Positions 27,054-35,522 of a DNA stretch of 64,000 nt are shown piece by piece. The DNA comes from Dehalococcoidia bacterium. GTDB taxonomy: Bacteria > Chloroflexota > Dehalococcoidia > Lucifugimonadales > UBA3495. The notes below the pieces were generated by a model. It ran no database searches, was not told the DNA's origin, and saw nothing but the letters and a program-made list of their open reading frames with translations. Location of the stretch: the NCBI GenBank assembly GCA_021295965.1, contig JAGWBI010000005.1:1340-65339 (forward strand), given 5' to 3'. The position numbers and the translations under genes were made by a program. Position 1 is the stretch's first letter. Every line of letters starts with the position of its first letter.

Positions 27054-27090
27054 GTAGGGGCGACGTCCGCCGGTGGCGGATCGCCCCTAC
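27054..27090. repeat. REP-like palindrome, family 1 variant
   Basis: GTAGGGGCGA (27054-27063) and TCGCCCCTAC (27081-27090) are the same outer arms as family 1, but the centre holds a second hairpin (TCCGCC-GG-TGGCGGA). It lies between groEL and the dUTPase-like gene. Confidence 0.75.
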
Positions 27091-27111
27091 AGTTATATAG
27101 CGACCCCCATT

Positions 27112-27660
27112 GTGAACCCACAACCTCAACTCTACGGCGCACTCAACCGCGAGGCCATCGCCGCGCTGATCAACGGCGCGGCCCCTTTACCGTTGGTGTC
27201 CGAGTACACCGACCTCGCCCGGCAACTACAACCCAACGGGTTCGACCTGACGGTTCGCGACGTGGCCGGCATACGCGCTGCATCCGGCGAGGCTGCCCTG
27301 GGCGCGTCTGATGAAGACCGGCGGCTGCCCGAACCGCATGAGACCGATTTCCACAAAGACGATTGGTGGCGTCTGTCGTCGGGCGCGTACCGGATAACCT
27401 TCAACGAGGTGGTCAACCTGCCCCGCTGGCTAATGGCGCTGGGCCGGCCCCGTTCCAGCCTGCTGCGCATGGGCGTGGCCCTGCACACCGCCGTCTGGGA
27501 TGCCGGATACAGCGGGCGGTCCCAGGCTCTGCTGGTGGTCCACCAACCGGGCGTCCTGCACCTGCAGCGCAACGCGAGGGTTGCCCAACTGGTATTCTTG
27601 CCGCTGAACGGCGCGGACGCTCTCGGCTACGGAGGGAGATACCAGGGTGAAAACCTGTGA
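27112..27660 (+). CDS. dUTPase/dCTP deaminase-family protein
   Basis: The trimeric dUTPase fold is suggested by residues about 100-130: RPRSSLLRMGVALHTAVWDAGYSG, which carries the S-S-L substrate motif and the D-x-G-Y-S-G motif. The 182-residue length is longer than a plain dUTPase. The GTG at 27112 is chosen because the earlier part of the open frame lies in the REP element. It would hydrolyse dUTP or process dCTP, keeping uracil out of DNA. It overlaps queG by 4 bases. Confidence 0.75.
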   Translation: MNPQPQLYGALNREAIAALINGAAPLPLVSEYTDLARQLQPNGFDLTVRDVAGIRAASGEAALGASDEDRRLPEPHETDFHKDDWWRLSSGAYRITFNEVVNLPRWLMALGRPRSSLLRMGVALHTAVWDAGYSGRSQALLVVHQPGVLHLQRNARVAQLVFLPLNGADALGYGGRYQGENL

Positions 27661-28826
27661 CCGGATCCATTGAAAATGGCGTTGACCCGGCATACCTGCG
27701 CCGGTTGGTTGACGAGACGGCCAGCGAAGTGGGTTTCAATCTGGTTGCCGTCACCACGGCGGACGAGTTCGTCCATGACCGGAACATTGCCGTGCGCCGC
27801 ATTGATGACGGGCTGATGGACGGTTTGCCCTGGTTCACCGGGGAGCGGGTGCGCCGTGGTTCAAGCCCAAACGAACTGCTGCCCGGCGCGCGTTCCGTCA
27901 TCTCCCTGGGCTGGAGTTACCGGCCGACGGAAGAGATTGGCGAGACCCCGGGTCACGGCCAGATTGCGCGCTATGCCAGGGGGCGGGATTACCACCGGGT
28001 GATGAAGCGGCGGATGCGTCGGATGGTGCTGGAAATGCAGGATCGCCTGGGCGACAAATTCGCGGCCCGCTGGTACGTGGACGACGGCCCCATGCTGGAC
28101 CGGGCCGCCGCCGCGCGGGCCGGGCTGGGTTGGTTCGGCAAGAACGGCAACATCCTCAACCCGACCTACGGCTCGTGGATTCTGCTGGGGCAGGTGATTA
28201 CTGACCTACCCCTAACGCCCGATGCGCCGCTCAACAAAACCTGCGGCCAATGCAGCCGCTGCATCCCGGCCTGCCCCACCGACGCCATCGTCGCCCCCTA
28301 CGTGGTGGATAATCGCCGCTGCATCAGCTATCTGACCATCGAGCACAAGGGCGATATTCCACGGGAATTGCGCGCGGAAATGAGCAACTGGGTTTTCGGC
28401 TGCGACATCTGCCAGGAGGTCTGCCCCGTCAACCGCAAGGCCAAGGCTACCGACGATCCGAATTTCGGGCGGCGCGACCTGTCCGCCGTTGACCTGGTTG
28501 AGTTGCTGGAAATGACTGAGGACGAGTTCCGCCAGCGTTTCGCCGGCACGCCCATCATGCGGGCCAAACGAGAAGGTATGCAGCGCAACGCCGGCGTGGC
28601 TCTGGGGAACCTGGGCGATGGCGACGCCGTTCCCGCGCTGTCCCGAGCGTTGCAGACCGCCGCGTCGGTGGTGCGGAGCCATGCGGCATGGGCGCTGGGA
28701 CGAATTGGAAGCGCTGACGCACGAGAGGTCCTGCGCGCCGCCGCTGACACCGAGTCGGATGGCGCGGTGCTGGCCGAAATCCGGGAGGCCTTGGCCGACG
28801 CAGAGCGTTCCTATCCGTTGTCGTAG
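27657..28826 (+). CDS. queG: epoxyqueuosine reductase
   Basis: QueG reduces epoxyqueuosine in tRNA to queuosine, using cobalamin and two 4Fe-4S clusters. The 389-residue protein has the N-terminal domain (YARGRDYHRVMKRRMRRM), the segment YVDDGPMLDRAAAARAGLGW with GKNGN, and two ferredoxin-like clusters (CGQCSRCIPACP and CDICQEVCP). A C-terminal HEAT-like repeat region follows. It starts with GTG overlapping the previous stop (GTGA). It fits the cobalamin-binding protein and queA also present in the window. Confidence 0.95.
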   Translation: MTGSIENGVDPAYLRRLVDETASEVGFNLVAVTTADEFVHDRNIAVRRIDDGLMDGLPWFTGERVRRGSSPNELLPGARSVISLGWSYRPTEEIGETPGHGQIARYARGRDYHRVMKRRMRRMVLEMQDRLGDKFAARWYVDDGPMLDRAAAARAGLGWFGKNGNILNPTYGSWILLGQVITDLPLTPDAPLNKTCGQCSRCIPACPTDAIVAPYVVDNRRCISYLTIEHKGDIPRELRAEMSNWVFGCDICQEVCPVNRKAKATDDPNFGRRDLSAVDLVELLEMTEDEFRQRFAGTPIMRAKREGMQRNAGVALGNLGDGDAVPALSRALQTAASVVRSHAAWALGRIGSADAREVLRAAADTESDGAVLAEIREALADAERSYPLS

Positions 28827-29560
28827 GACTGTTTGGGGTCAGCAGCAGGACGCCGGCTACCGGAGCGCGAGCGCGCGTTGCGCCGTTGCCTCCCGTTGGT
28901 TGGAAGGCTCTCAGGGGAAGCTTGCCCCTCTTCGGCCGGCGCGACCGGGGTTTCCACTGTCGATTGAGCCCGATCTTCGCCTTGCTCGCTACTCCTGGAT
29001 CGGGGCGGCCGGCCGGCGTTGCGGCTGGGAGCGCGTCGCCGGCGCTCGCGCTGGGAGTTTGACCGCTCTTCCTCGGCGGCCAGTTCGGCATCGACCTGTC
29101 GCAGGGCCAGGTCTCGGCCGTCGCGCAGTTTACGCATCTCTGTTTCCAGCAGGAAAAAGTCGTTCTTGGATAGCAGATGCAGGTTGCCCTGGAAGGCCAT
29201 ATACCAGTCTTCCGGAGGCCACTTCCGCACGTATTCGAGGCGATAGGCCAGCAGCCCGGCGTCGATGTACTGCTCCGCGTCAAGGACCACATTGGGTTTG
29301 ATGCGGATGTGGTAAGGCCAGGCGGTCTTGCCCTCCTTGATCCACGGCCCCGAGTTGACCTCCTCGTAGCTGCGTGTCACAGTCGCGGTGGCGGTGAATA
29401 CGCGGGCGCCGGTCACGTAGTAGATGATTCGGTCACCCGGCTCGACGCGCTGTACTTTCCGGCGATATTCAGCCTTCAGCGCCTGCTTGGTGAACCCCAA
29501 ATCGCGGGTGATGTTGTAGTTCTGCTCGTTGCAGTTGATCATCCAGAAATTGTGCGGCAT
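28811..29560 (-). CDS. EVE-domain protein with basic disordered tail
   Basis: Residues 1-150 fit the EVE (PUA-like) fold: MPHNFWMINCNEQNY at the start, VEPGDRIIYYVTGARVFTAT in the middle and WPYHIRIKPNVVL later. EVE domains bind modified bases in DNA or RNA. The last 100 residues are low-complexity with many Arg, Ser, Pro and Glu and could bind nucleic acid. The ATG at 29560 has GGTGGGGA before it. The gene is convergent with queG, overlapping by 16 bases. The start of this protein resembles the N-terminal part of McrB at 15235. Confidence 0.78.
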   Translation of the reverse strand: MPHNFWMINCNEQNYNITRDLGFTKQALKAEYRRKVQRVEPGDRIIYYVTGARVFTATATVTRSYEEVNSGPWIKEGKTAWPYHIRIKPNVVLDAEQYIDAGLLAYRLEYVRKWPPEDWYMAFQGNLHLLSKNDFFLLETEMRKLRDGRDLALRQVDAELAAEEERSNSQRERRRRAPSRNAGRPPRSRSSEQGEDRAQSTVETPVAPAEEGQASPESLPTNGRQRRNARSRSGSRRPAADPKQSYDNG

Positions 29561-29709
29561 TTCCCCACCCGGCGGGCATTCGCAACACGCGAAATCTGGC
29601 CTAATTCTAGCACAGCACGTTACCTCTGCCCGGCGGATCCGGCAGGCCATTTCCACCGAGAGATGCTGCGGGTGGGAGCGACAAAGTCGCAATTCAAACG
29701 GCACCAATT
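29561..29709. other. upstream region of the EVE gene, no gene seen
   Basis: I see no coding frame here. On the minus strand TGCTAGAAT (29611-29603) looks like an extended -10 box for the EVE gene, with no clear -35 element. Confidence 0.35.
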
Positions 29710-29737
29710 GTAGAGGCGAATGATCATTCGCCCCTAC
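29710..29737. repeat. REP-like palindrome, family 1 (copy 2)
   Basis: GTAGAGGCGAATGATCATTCGCCCCTAC is a near-perfect 28-base palindrome (one mismatch from copy 1 in the left arm). It directly abuts a decayed coding fragment on its right. Confidence 0.85.
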
Positions 29738-30056
29738 TCGCGCCGGCAAACTCGCTGCCGTAATCACCGGCGAAAGACTCCTGCTGGTGTCGCAGTTGGA
29801 AAGACCCGACTTTTACCAACCCGAACCGGTGGACAGCGCGTTATACGCCGTCGGTACCGATGGACAGGAACAACGACGGATCTGGCAGGGCTACGCACAC
29901 GCATCATGGTCGCCGGACGGTCAAGACACCGCCGTATGGACGCCCCGGTTGCCAGATGACACCTGGCTTTGGATCACTGATCCCACAGGAGCGGTCAGAA
30001 CGCCCCTGATCAAGCCGGACGCGGATGGCGACGCTATCGCGGCAGGTGCACGTTGA
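29738..30056 (+). pseudogene. beta-propeller (WD40/TolB-like) gene fragment
   Basis: The frame from the palindrome onward reads AGKLAAVITGERLLLVSQLE and continues YAVGTDGQEQRRIW, then WSPDGQDTAVWTPR and LWITDPTGAV: one and a half blades of a TolB/WD40-like propeller (S-P-D-G motif). The frame has no start of its own other than a GTG at 29787 and no complete blade set, so it is probably the remains of a larger gene cut by the palindrome or by deletion. Confidence 0.5.
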
Positions 30057-30155
30057 GGGCAAAGCCGTTGGGGACGTTGGTTCAATATTGAGGGCCGTAA
30101 GGACCGGGGCTTAGTTGTCGGAACAGCGAAATCGCCTCCTCGGGATATTCGGCAA

Positions 30156-30184
30156 TTGTAGGGCTGCAACGAATGTTGTACCAT
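30156..30184 (+). promoter_or_regulatory. candidate promoter of the thiolase gene
   Basis: TTGTAG (30156-30161) and TACCAT (30179-30184) with a 17-base spacer lie 45 bases before the thiolase ATG. The -10 box equals that proposed for rpsT. Confidence 0.4.
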
Positions 30185-30229
30185 CGTTGGGCTTGAAATC
30201 GCCAAAGACGAGTACCGGAGGGCAGATCC

Positions 30230-31405
30230 ATGGCCAGCACCGCACAACGTGAACGCGACATCGCAATCGTCGGCGTCGCCGAATCCGACGAGATGGGCAA
30301 CGTTCCCAACAAATCTTCCCTCCAGCACCATGCCGAGGCCGCCCATAACGCGCTGGCCGACGCCGGCCTGTCGATGTCTGATGTGAACGGCCTGATGACC
30401 GCCGGATTCAGCACCCTGGCCACCGCCGAATACTTCGGCGTGCGGCCGTCCTTTACGGACAACACGTCCGTCGGCGGTTCCTCTTTCGTCATCCACGTTG
30501 CCCACGCCGCCGCGGCCATCCGCGCCGGCTACTGCGATACCGTGCTGATCACCCACGGCCAGGCCGGACGTTCCACCCGCGTCGCGGTGCCGCCCGACCG
30601 GAACCTGCCGGTGGCCCAGTATGAGACCCCCTACGGCATGATCGGCCAGCCTATCAACTACGCCATGGCCTGCACCCGTTACATGCACGAGTACGGCGAG
30701 GACCGCACCCGCCAGGCCCTGGCCGAAATCGCCGTATCCACGCGCAAGTGGGCCAACCTCAACCCAGTGGCCTACATGCACGACAGCCCCATGTCCTTTG
30801 ACGACTACCACAACTCCCGCTGGGTGGCCTGGCCCTTCCACCTTTTCGACTGCTGTCTGGTCACCGACTCCGGCGCGGCCATCATCGTCACCACGGCTGA
30901 GAAGGCCCGCAACTGCGCCAAAGAACCGGTGTGGGTGCTGGGCGCCGCCGAGGGCCACGACCACAACCTGATCAGCTTCATGCAGGATCACACGTCCACC
31001 TGGTCCCGGGAGACCGGCCCCCTGTCGCTGGAACGCGCCGGCCTGACCCACGCCGACATCGACCTGACGATGATCTACGACTCCTTCACCTACACGACGT
31101 TGGTAACCATCGAGGGTCTGGGTTTCTGCGGACCGGGAGAAGGGCCGGACTTCGTGGCGAACCAACGCACCGCGCCGGGCGGGGACTTCGCGCTGAACAC
31201 CAACGGCGGCGGGCTATCCTACTCCCACCCCGGGATGTACGGCAGCTTCCTGCTGGTGGAGGCGGTACGGCAACTGCGCGGGGAGTGCGGCGAGCGGCAG
31301 GTCAATCGCAAGGGATCCACCGACCAGGCCGCCGCCACCAGCATCGTCAACGGCACCGGCGGGTCACTGTCTTCAACCGGAACGGTGGTGCTGGCCACCG
31401 GCTGA
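30230..31405 (+). CDS. thiolase-family (SCP-x-like) acyl-CoA thiolase
   Basis: The 391-residue protein is of the thiolase/lipid-transfer type (acetyl-CoA acetyltransferase superfamily), with DIAIVGVAESDEMGN at the start. It also has DNTSVGGSSFVIHVAHAAAAI and the C-terminal TNGGGLSYSHPGMYG carrying the conserved histidine. The nucleophilic cysteine expected in the N-terminal loop is replaced by serine or glycine (SVGGSS), as in a branch of these proteins whose catalytic status is unclear. AGGGC precedes the ATG by 8 bases. Next neighbours are unrelated, so the pathway is unknown. Confidence 0.8.
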   Translation: MASTAQRERDIAIVGVAESDEMGNVPNKSSLQHHAEAAHNALADAGLSMSDVNGLMTAGFSTLATAEYFGVRPSFTDNTSVGGSSFVIHVAHAAAAIRAGYCDTVLITHGQAGRSTRVAVPPDRNLPVAQYETPYGMIGQPINYAMACTRYMHEYGEDRTRQALAEIAVSTRKWANLNPVAYMHDSPMSFDDYHNSRWVAWPFHLFDCCLVTDSGAAIIVTTAEKARNCAKEPVWVLGAAEGHDHNLISFMQDHTSTWSRETGPLSLERAGLTHADIDLTMIYDSFTYTTLVTIEGLGFCGPGEGPDFVANQRTAPGGDFALNTNGGGLSYSHPGMYGSFLLVEAVRQLRGECGERQVNRKGSTDQAAATSIVNGTGGSLSSTGTVVLATG

Positions 31406-31483
31406 GTAATCAGACCGGCGGGCTATGCTACAATTGACTTCATCAAGCAAGCGGCCAGACGCTACTGGATTATCTACTATCTG

Positions 31484-31630
31484 GTGTACACTGGCGGCGT
31501 TGCTTACAGCATCCCCAGCTACTGGCACAGGCTGTCGGACGACGGCGGTTTGCTGTGGCCGGCCGCCATTTTTGGCGCATCGGCCGGCTCCGCTCTGCTC
31601 TGCTGGTGGCGATTTTCCTGGAGGTTTTAG
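31484..31630 (+). CDS. possible very small membrane protein
   Basis: A 48-residue frame from GTG 31484 encodes a hydrophobic segment with two short membrane stretches (YTGGVAYSIPSYWHRL and LLWPAAIFGASAGSALLCWW). The frame continues upstream to codon ATT 31433 without an ATG, giving DFIKQAARRYWIIYYLV before the GTG. No ribosome binding site is clear. It overlaps nothing else and may be real, but support is weak. Confidence 0.25.
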   Translation: MYTGGVAYSIPSYWHRLSDDGGLLWPAAIFGASAGSALLCWWRFSWRF

Positions 31631-31635
31631 GGCGC

Positions 31636-31956
31636 ATGGTGCTGCTAATTCCGGCTGAGATCAAGAGACTCAAAGAACTTGGCCGAGAAGAAGGCCGAGA
31701 GGAGGGCCGACGCGAGGAACGCCGGCGCATTGAGGAAGAGCTTCGGCTCGCGGCAGAACGCCGTCCGGAGCCCGTCGCAATCCCGGAGGCGAGCCTGTGG
31801 GAGGCGCGTGAAGCCGGCTGGCGAGAGGGCCGTGAAGCAGAGCGCCAGCGTATCATCGCGGCTTTTATAGCGCAGGGCGAAAGGGATGCTGACGGCGCGC
31901 TGCGGGTTACACTGCCCCCCGAAGTGGTCAAAATCCTGTTCGACGAATCAGATTAG
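31636..31956 (+). CDS. coiled-coil protein, unknown function
   Basis: The 106-residue protein starts MVLLIPAEIKRLKELGREEG and continues with repeated EEGR/EERRR segments, a long charged coiled coil (about residues 10-75), followed by a short end. Such GREEGREEGR proteins are common in Chloroflexota, often next to Uma2 or Rpn-type genes. GGAGG stands 11 bases upstream of the ATG. Function is unknown. Confidence 0.5.
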   Translation: MVLLIPAEIKRLKELGREEGREEGRREERRRIEEELRLAAERRPEPVAIPEASLWEAREAGWREGREAERQRIIAAFIAQGERDADGALRVTLPPEVVKILFDESD

Positions 31957-31993
31957 CCCACCGAAATGGCGTAATGCCCAATTTAGCCTGCCC

Positions 31994-33085
31994 ATGGACA
32001 TCGTAATCATCGGCCTTCCCCAATCCGGCAAAACCACCCTGTTTACCGCTCTCACCCTGGGCAAATCCGACGCCAGCGGAGCTTCCGGCAGTCCCACCGA
32101 AATGCACCTCGGCGCGGTCAAAGTGCCCGACCAACGCCTGGATCACCTGGGGGTCATCTACCATCCCCGCAAGATTGTGCCGGCCGAGGTCCGTTACACC
32201 GACCTGCCCGGCCCGGAGGGCATGGCCCGTTCCCAGGGGATCAGCGGTCGTTACCGCAACGCCCTCCAGTCCGCCACCGCCTTTGTGATTGTTGTGCGAG
32301 CCTTCCACAGTGACGCGGTGCCACACCCGTCCGGAACGGTCGATCCGGCCCGCGACCTGGAAGCCATGCTGGGCGAGCTGTCCTTCGCCGATCTGGAGGT
32401 GCTGGAACGAGCGTCCACGCGCTTGGCGGAACAGTTCAACAAGACCAAACCCGCCGACCGTCCCGCCATGGCTCGCCAAAAGGAAACGGTGGACAAGGCC
32501 CGCGCCGGCCTGGAAAATGGCATCCCCGTCCGCCGGCAGACCTTCACCGATTCGGAGCGGGCGATTTTGCTCAACTATCAACTGCTGAGCGACAAGAACG
32601 TGATCGCCGTTTTCAACACCGACGAGGGTGCGGACGACATCCGCATCGCCGACCTGGACCTGGACGCAGAGCTGACCGCTGGCGTGGGCGAGGTCAGCAT
32701 CAGCGCGCGCATCGAGGCGGAATTGGCCATGATGGACGCTGAGGAAGCTGACGAGTTTCGCGCCGACTTCGGGCTGGGCGAGCCGGCCACGTCACAGGTG
32801 ATCCGCGCCAGCTACGATACCCTGGGTCTGGTGTCCTTCCTCACCGTCGGCGACGACGAGGTGCGGGCGTGGAGCGTTCCGGGCGGTATGCCCGCCGTCA
32901 ACGCCGCCGGCGTCATCCATACCGATTTCACTCGGGGCTTCATTCGTGCCGAGGTCATCGCCTACGATGATTTTCACGCCTGCGGAAGTATGGCCCAAGG
33001 CCGTAAGGAGGGCTTGCTGCGCTCCGAAGGCAAGACCTATCCGGTACAGGACGGCGACATCATCAATTTCCTGGTTAACACCTGA
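31994..33085 (+). CDS. ychF: YchF/OLA1-type ATPase
   Basis: The 363-residue protein has the Obg-family G-domain: GLPQSGKTT (P-loop), a DLPGPEG switch region and FNTDE where other GTPases have NKxD; the replacement fits ATP rather than GTP. A helical hairpin lies between, and a TGS domain closes the protein (VHTDFTRGFIRAEVIAYDDF and VQDGDIINFLVN). YchF binds ribosomes and influences catalase and translation fidelity. No ribosome binding site is clear. The following acetyltransferase starts 13 bases later. Confidence 0.93.
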   Translation: MDIVIIGLPQSGKTTLFTALTLGKSDASGASGSPTEMHLGAVKVPDQRLDHLGVIYHPRKIVPAEVRYTDLPGPEGMARSQGISGRYRNALQSATAFVIVVRAFHSDAVPHPSGTVDPARDLEAMLGELSFADLEVLERASTRLAEQFNKTKPADRPAMARQKETVDKARAGLENGIPVRRQTFTDSERAILLNYQLLSDKNVIAVFNTDEGADDIRIADLDLDAELTAGVGEVSISARIEAELAMMDAEEADEFRADFGLGEPATSQVIRASYDTLGLVSFLTVGDDEVRAWSVPGGMPAVNAAGVIHTDFTRGFIRAEVIAYDDFHACGSMAQGRKEGLLRSEGKTYPVQDGDIINFLVNT

Positions 33086-33098
33086 TGGGGTTGTTTTC

Positions 33099-33605
33099 GT
33101 GGTCACCATCCGTCAGTTCCGCCCCGGAGATACCGATACGGTACACCGACTGTTCCGGGAGGGGCAGCGGGACTTTATGGGCGACCACTTCCCCACCGAG
33201 GCCGCGCGGAAAGCCCTGGATGGTTACATCCAGGGCGCCCTCACCGGCGACCTGGCCGACATTGCGACTGCTTATCTGGACCGTCCCAACAGCAATTTCT
33301 GGATAGCCGAGAAGGGTGACAACCCGATTGGTTGCCTGGGCATCTATCGTCACAGCGACGCCGAAGCGGAGGTCTGTCGCGTTGCCGTTGACCGCGACTC
33401 CCGACGCCTGGGCGTGGCATCCCAACTGATGGATCACGCTGAGTCGTTCTGCCGAGATGCCGGCTATTCCCGCATCATCCTGAGGACGGCCAGCTTTCTC
33501 ACCGCCGCCATCAGTATGTACCAGCGTCGGGGCTACCGGCTGGTTTCCGAAGAAGGTTTTGCCAACACCACGATCATCATTTCCTGGTACGCCCTGGATC
33601 TCTAG
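33099..33605 (+). CDS. GNAT-family N-acetyltransferase (paralog 1)
   Basis: The 168-residue protein starts at GTG 33099 (VTIRQFRPGD). The acetyl-CoA-binding motif is VDRDSRRLGVASQLMDHAESF, with the R/Q-x-x-G-x-G/A loop. The second acetyltransferase directly downstream is clearly homologous, so the pair arose by tandem duplication. Substrates unknown. Confidence 0.85.
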   Translation: MVTIRQFRPGDTDTVHRLFREGQRDFMGDHFPTEAARKALDGYIQGALTGDLADIATAYLDRPNSNFWIAEKGDNPIGCLGIYRHSDAEAEVCRVAVDRDSRRLGVASQLMDHAESFCRDAGYSRIILRTASFLTAAISMYQRRGYRLVSEEGFANTTIIISWYALDL

Positions 33606-33614
33606 CCGCGTTTT

Positions 33615-34121
33615 ATGCTCACGATCCGCCAGTTCCGACCCGACGACGCCGAGGCCGTCCGCGACCTGTTCTCCCACGCGCAGGACGACTTCGCGGGGAG
33701 CTATCTGCACAACGAAGCCGACCGGGAGGGGTTCCACGAATATATCGACGGCGCGCTCAACCACGACCTGGCCCACGTCGAGCAGAGCTACCTGCAACGG
33801 CCCGGCAGCAACTTCTGGGTTGCCGATCTGGACGGGCAGTTGGTCGGTTCCATCGGCGCGTACCGCCGCGACGATGAAGAAGCTGAAATCCGCCGCCTGG
33901 CAGTTGACCGCACGGCCCGCCGCCAGGGGGTCGCCTCCCGGCTGCTGGACCAGGCGGAAGACTTCTGCCGGCACGCCGGCTATGCCCGGGCCATCGTCTG
34001 GACCGCCAACCACATGACCTCCGCCATCGCCTTCCTCAAGCATCGCGGCTACCACGAGCTTGAGGACCACGCTTTTCCCCACACCAGTTTGACGCTTTAT
34101 CTGTACGGCTTGGACCTGTAG
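33615..34121 (+). CDS. GNAT-family N-acetyltransferase (paralog 2)
   Basis: The 168-residue protein is of the same length as its neighbour and shares TIRQFRPxD at the start, NFW(I/V)A-x-L/K, a bipartite acetyl-CoA loop VDRTARRQGVASRLLDQAEDF and a common end (YALDL/YGLDL). It starts 10 bases after paralog 1. Confidence 0.85.
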   Translation: MLTIRQFRPDDAEAVRDLFSHAQDDFAGSYLHNEADREGFHEYIDGALNHDLAHVEQSYLQRPGSNFWVADLDGQLVGSIGAYRRDDEEAEIRRLAVDRTARRQGVASRLLDQAEDFCRHAGYARAIVWTANHMTSAIAFLKHRGYHELEDHAFPHTSLTLYLYGLDL

Positions 34122-34189
34122 GCGGTGCTGCTTGCGCTCGCCGGCGGCGGTTTTGGTATATTGGATGGTATGGTAAGGAGGTGGCGGCG

Positions 34190-35521
34190 ATGCACGTCAC
34201 AGGTTTGACGATTGAATTGGGGGGGCCGCCTTTTGGGGATGGGGTGGACTTTAGGCTTGACAAGCGCGTAAACGTATTCGCGGGGCCTAATGCATCTGGG
34301 AAAAGCAGTTTGCTGCGGATGTTGAGCATGCCTGTTCACGACGGATTCACATATGGCGGGGGCAGCCACTTTCAGTACGTATGTCAATATGCAATCGAGG
34401 TCAGCGAAGATTGGCCATTGGAAGACTTGGGGCAGTGTGCGTATGCGCCTCGTTGGACAGCAGTGCCCTGGGTGCAAATCCCCGCGACACGGCTGAGCCT
34501 GCCTTGGTCATCGAGTGCTACATTAGAAAAGCCAGCATATAAGGGTGAAGAGAATCCAACGCTCGATAGCATTTTCCGGCATGGCTACGATCTAGACCTT
34601 TTCGATGCCAGCCAAGTTGAAAAAGCTCTACAGTTGCTAGTCAATGAAGCACAAGATAAACCAGACAAAGGAGGTTTGGGGGCTTTGGTACGACATCCCG
34701 GTCTCACCGAGGCTGAATTCAATCTGCAAATGGCGATGTACATTGGTTATCACTGTGCACAATCTATAACGTCCGAAATATTGACAGGTCCGATTCCCCA
34801 CAATTTGGTAACTGGCGATAGTGATTTCCGCGACGAACTATTCATAAAATACCTGGACGTGCGTCTTGGCATGGCCGTGGATATTGTTGATGGTGATTCA
34901 ATAGCGGCTAATGTTTTGAGTTCGGGTACACAGAGTTCGCTACTGTGGACACGATTCTTGGCTCTCCAAATGCTGTATCACTATAACTTTGCAAATGACT
35001 GGTATCAACGACCAGCGATTTTGCTGATTGATGAGATTGAGAACCACCTGCATCCCACCTGGCAGCGCCGCGTCATCCCCGCCCTGCTGAAGCATTTCCC
35101 CGGATTGCAGGTTTTCGCCACCACTCACTCGCCCTTCGTCGTGGCCGGGCTGAAAGCGGGACAGGTACATCTGCTCAACCGGGATGAGAACGGCGTCGTT
35201 ACCGCCACCACCACCACCGAGCATATCGAGGGCTGGACTGCGGATGAGATATTGCGCGTATTCATGGGGGTTGAAGAGCCCACCGATGAGCCGACAGCCC
35301 AGGCCGCGCAACAGCTGAGGCGGTTGCGGGATGAAGGGCCGCGGGCGGACGAGCAAGAGGAAAACGAACGGCAGTCCGAGATAACCAGGCTGCGACATAT
35401 CGTTGACCGGGCCGCGCTTTCCGGCCCGCGCGCAGCGGAGGACGCACGTTTTCTTGCTGACCTCAGATCAATATTGCAGCGCTACAGCCAACAGCAAGAC
35501 CTGAATCAAGAGAACGGTTAG
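34190..35521 (+). CDS. ptuA: Septu-like ATPase PtuA (module 1)
   Basis: The 443-residue protein is an ABC-type AAA ATPase of the kind used by Septu and some retron systems. Walker A is GPNASGKSS (32-40), the ABC signature is LSSGTQSS, Walker B is ILLIDEIENHLHPTW, then ATTHSPFVV (switch histidine). AAGGAGG stands 8 bases before the ATG. The stop lies directly before an HNH gene. The middle third (about 34380-35020) is AT-richer and diverged; the C-terminal third is close to that of the second copy at 47628. A defence role is inferred from the pair. Confidence 0.75.
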   Translation: MHVTGLTIELGGPPFGDGVDFRLDKRVNVFAGPNASGKSSLLRMLSMPVHDGFTYGGGSHFQYVCQYAIEVSEDWPLEDLGQCAYAPRWTAVPWVQIPATRLSLPWSSSATLEKPAYKGEENPTLDSIFRHGYDLDLFDASQVEKALQLLVNEAQDKPDKGGLGALVRHPGLTEAEFNLQMAMYIGYHCAQSITSEILTGPIPHNLVTGDSDFRDELFIKYLDVRLGMAVDIVDGDSIAANVLSSGTQSSLLWTRFLALQMLYHYNFANDWYQRPAILLIDEIENHLHPTWQRRVIPALLKHFPGLQVFATTHSPFVVAGLKAGQVHLLNRDENGVVTATTTTEHIEGWTADEILRVFMGVEEPTDEPTAQAAQQLRRLRDEGPRADEQEENERQSEITRLRHIVDRAALSGPRAAEDARFLADLRSILQRYSQQQDLNQENG

Positions 35522-35522
35522 T

